This document shows, one piece after another, positions 61,882 to 64,000 of a DNA stretch of 64,000 nucleotides; within the stretch, counting starts at the first letter, position 1; every line of letters starts with the position of its first letter. The stretch is from NCBI GenBank assembly GCA_015698045.1, contig BLAL01000229.1:1214001-1278000 (forward strand), written 5' to 3'. The translations under genes and the position numbers were made by a program. This DNA comes from Rhizophagus clarus (lineage: Eukaryota > Glomeromycota > Glomeromycetes > Glomerales > Glomeraceae). The notes below the pieces were generated by a model. The model was given only the letters and a program-made list of their open reading frames with translations. It was not told the origin of the DNA and did no database searches.

Positions 61882-63395
61882 TTAATTATAAACACAATTC
61901 AGAATCCAAGGATGATTTAATAAATCTAGAGTAGATGGACGATTCATTGGATTCACTTGCATACACTATTAAAGAAAAATTATTATTTGTTAGAACAAAT
62001 TAAGACATAAACGGTATTAAAATATAAATACTTACCGAGTAAATAAATTGTTTAGCTTCAATGGAAACAGTATCATCAAGTAAAGTATAATCAGCCTTAA
62101 GGATCCTGTTCGTGATTTTGAATTCATCATCATCCTCGAAAGGTGATTCATTTGTAAGAAACATATATGCTAATACTCCTATACTCCATATATCAGTTTT
62201 TTCGTTGTGTGGTAAACCTAATACAAGTTCAGGAGATCTATAAACAGGCGTACCAACTCCTACGCCTTTTAATCTAAATAATAAATTAATTATTAACGAA
62301 AATACAAATAATAATAATAATAATAATATAAATTTAAAAGATTCTTAATATAATTAAACATACTTCTCTTTATTATTTGACAATGTTCCACAATGCCCAA
62401 AATCACAAATTTTAACGAGACCTTTATCAAAGAGTAAAAGGTTCTCTGGTTTTAGATCTCTATGAACAATATTTCGTTGATGCATATAATCAACTCCACA
62501 TAATACTTGTAAAATTATCTAAAAATAAAGAAATTAAATATTAAATAAATGGACAAACAATTTGGAAAAGAAAAATAAACTATATATTCATTTACCTTTG
62601 CAGCAGCAACTTCATCTAACGCTCCATGATCCAAAATATATTCTAAAATATCACCTTTCTGTGCATATTCAAGTATAATATAAATATAATTTCCAAACAC
62701 AATTTTTCCATAATATTTGACAATAAACTTATTTCTAAAAAGATTTGAAAATTTAACGTTACTAAAGTAATATAGATAAATGAATAATTAAAGAATATCA
62801 ATTATTCTTACTCTAATGCACTATGTATTATATGTTCGTTCTTCAATAAATCATGATTCTCATAAATTTCTAACGGAATCTCCTTTAAAACAAATTTCTT
62901 ATTAAGAATTTTGTCTCTTACTAAAAGAGCTTTACCGTAATGTCCTTTTCCAATTTCTTTTATAAATTCAAATGTTAGTATACTTCTTGATCTATTATAA
63001 GAAAATTTAAACAATTAATTAATATGAATTTTTTTTTAAAAAAAAAAAATAAATAAATTTTTAAGCGTTAAAAAAGTACAAAATTACGTCAGTATAAGAG
63101 AATTTCTTCTTGAAGAGTATGTTGTCTTATTATTTATATTATTATTCATTTGACTATTCGTTTTTGGAGTAAAAGAAGTCTTAAGCCAAAAATATAATAA
63201 ACGTTAATAAAAGTTGACTTTAGTTTTAAACAAAATTAAAGAAAAAGAAAAGTCTTTTACCCTTACCTTTTTCTTTTCTTTCTCTTCCTGAGTACGTTTT
63301 AAACTGTATGAACTATATGAACTGTACGCTTTCCACATATTCCATAAATTTAGCATAGCTATACTAAGTCCAATTAACAAAATTACATTTGACAT
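61882..63395 (-). CDS. Aurora-like Ser/Thr kinase with N-terminal membrane segment
   Basis: Seven exons on the minus strand: 63395-63267, 63179-63088, 62991-62812, 62734-62596, 62518-62364, 62273-62036 and 61965-61882. They total 1017 nt, or 338 aa, and every junction preserves the frame. Motifs in order: hydrophobic segment at residues about 4-22, glycine loop [10 protein letters not shown], beta-3 lysine in KFVLKE, hinge [29 protein letters not shown], activation segment [28 protein letters not shown], and [14 protein letters not shown] at the C terminus. All catalytic residues are present, so it is probably active. The HxEKxDxWSxGVL pattern and domain order are closest to Aurora kinases, but the loop sequences are divergent. 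The hydrophobic first exon is unusual for that family; if exon 1 is wrong, translation could start at an internal Met in exon 2. It is unrelated to the tandem kinases at 4-15 and 37-43 kb. Confidence 0.82.
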
Positions 63396-63845
63396 GGGAC
63401 TTGCTAGCTAAAAAAGAAAAGTGTTCCAACGATATTTTTGCTGGAACTATTTTGTTTCAAAAGAAAAAAAATTTACAATTTCGACTATTTTAACGTAATT
63501 TCACGACTGAGAAATAAGTAAACCAACCAAATTCAATTTTATGCCATGAAACCAATTTAATTTGAGAAAAAATAAGGTATATCATCGTTTCCAAAGTTAT
63601 CATAATGATACAGTTAAATGCAATAAAATGCTTTTTAGGGGAAAACAAAATCATGTAATAGGGTCTTTTATTTGAATCCGGACATCACACCAATATTAAT
63701 AAACACAATAAACACATTAAGTACACAATGATAAATGTTACAATGCATATGGAGATGCAGTACCATATATAGATACATTAAAAAAAAAAAAATGAATTTA
63801 TTTAAATATAAAGCGTACCAATATTCAAACTAAAAATCCACAACT
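63396..63845. other. Short spacer between two minus-strand genes
   Basis: It holds the leader of the Aurora-like kinase and the 3' flank of the next gene. An A-run is at about 63780. No other feature is seen. Confidence 0.5.
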
Positions 63846-64000
63846 TCAAGAAATGATTTCTTTTCGTATAACACAAATAACTTGACTAGCATCAACTTTC
63901 CAAACCATTTTTCCATCTCTTTCAGTCCTTCCCAATCCAAATCGTCTTTCTTTTTCGTCTTCAACCTTCATTAACGCTGCATCCTTGATTTCATTTAAAA
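63846..64000 (-). CDS. 3' end of an unidentified gene (partial)
   Basis: The minus strand is open from the window edge to a TGA at 63848-63846, giving 51 residues. They include IKDAALMKVEDEKERRFGLG and KMVWKVDASQVICVIRKEII. The composition is clearly protein-like (charged, with W and few low-complexity runs). I do not recognise the family. The gene continues beyond the window. Confidence 0.65.
   Translation of the reverse strand, partial: LNEIKDAALMKVEDEKERRFGLGRTERDGKMVWKVDASQVICVIRKEIIS

Noticed and set aside
1-64000. tRNA and rRNA genes
   Set aside because: I looked for T-loop GGTTCGAATC-like motifs with paired acceptor stems and for conserved rRNA blocks and saw none; a covariance-model scan would be decisive.

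Overview
The window looks like nuclear DNA of an arbuscular mycorrhizal fungus of the Rhizophagus/Glomus kind. It is very AT-rich. Genes have many short GT-AG introns (mostly 66-180 nt), there is a typical fungal EF-2, and there is a local expansion of tyrosine-kinase-like (TKL) kinases with the CxxC...KWCxxCQ / NWTSGN / FEWIPYNQF head that I associate with Rhizophagus. The genus is an inference; the gene structures are read directly from the sequence.

Layout. 1-4.1 kb: AT-rich spacer with a 179-bp TA-flanked MITE, and a 47-bp retro-insertion just upstream of the first gene. 4.1-7.0 kb (+): kinase gene A. 7.0-9.5 kb: spacer with a 161-bp hAT-type MITE. 9.5-15.1 kb (+): kinase gene B. 15.8-16.6 kb (-): a broken ordinary kinase. 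17.0-17.7 kb: a LINE 3' fragment. 18.49-26.44 kb (-): a full-length but broken LINE with 14-bp target-site duplications. 26.5-30.7 kb: a compound satellite region. 30.8-33.9 kb (-): EF-2 with 7 coding exons, 842 aa. 34.9-36.1 kb: a 1.2-kb TA-flanked non-autonomous DNA element with a polypyrimidine core. 37.4-42.7 kb (-): kinase gene C. 44.5-45.9 kb: a MITE-like element inside a set of diverged tandem repeats. 48.6-50.1 kb (-): a seven-transmembrane receptor-like gene. 50.1-59.1 kb: a long low-complexity spacer with no gene I can support. 59.2-60.8 kb (+): an HMG-box-like plus ADP-ribosyltransferase-like gene. 61.9-63.4 kb (-): a membrane-anchored Aurora-like kinase. 63.8-64.0 kb (-): the 3' end of an unidentified gene.

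The most unusual feature is the design of genes A, B and C. Each is a string of phase-0 exons of about 104-212 codons. Every complete exon encodes a zinc-ribbon-like module plus a kinase N-lobe, repeated 4, 9 and 8 times. Only the last unit of each gene has a normal glycine-rich loop (GGFxTVYS), and it alone is followed by the single C-lobe exon with HRDFH...N, DMG and APE. The other 18 N-lobes share the same shortened loop and nearly all keep the beta-3 lysine. The predicted proteins (826, 1619 and 1553 aa) are therefore one kinase with a long array of pseudo-N-lobes at its N terminus. B and C are inverted paralogues with matching ends and different numbers of middle units, so the array appears to expand and contract by whole exon-intron units.
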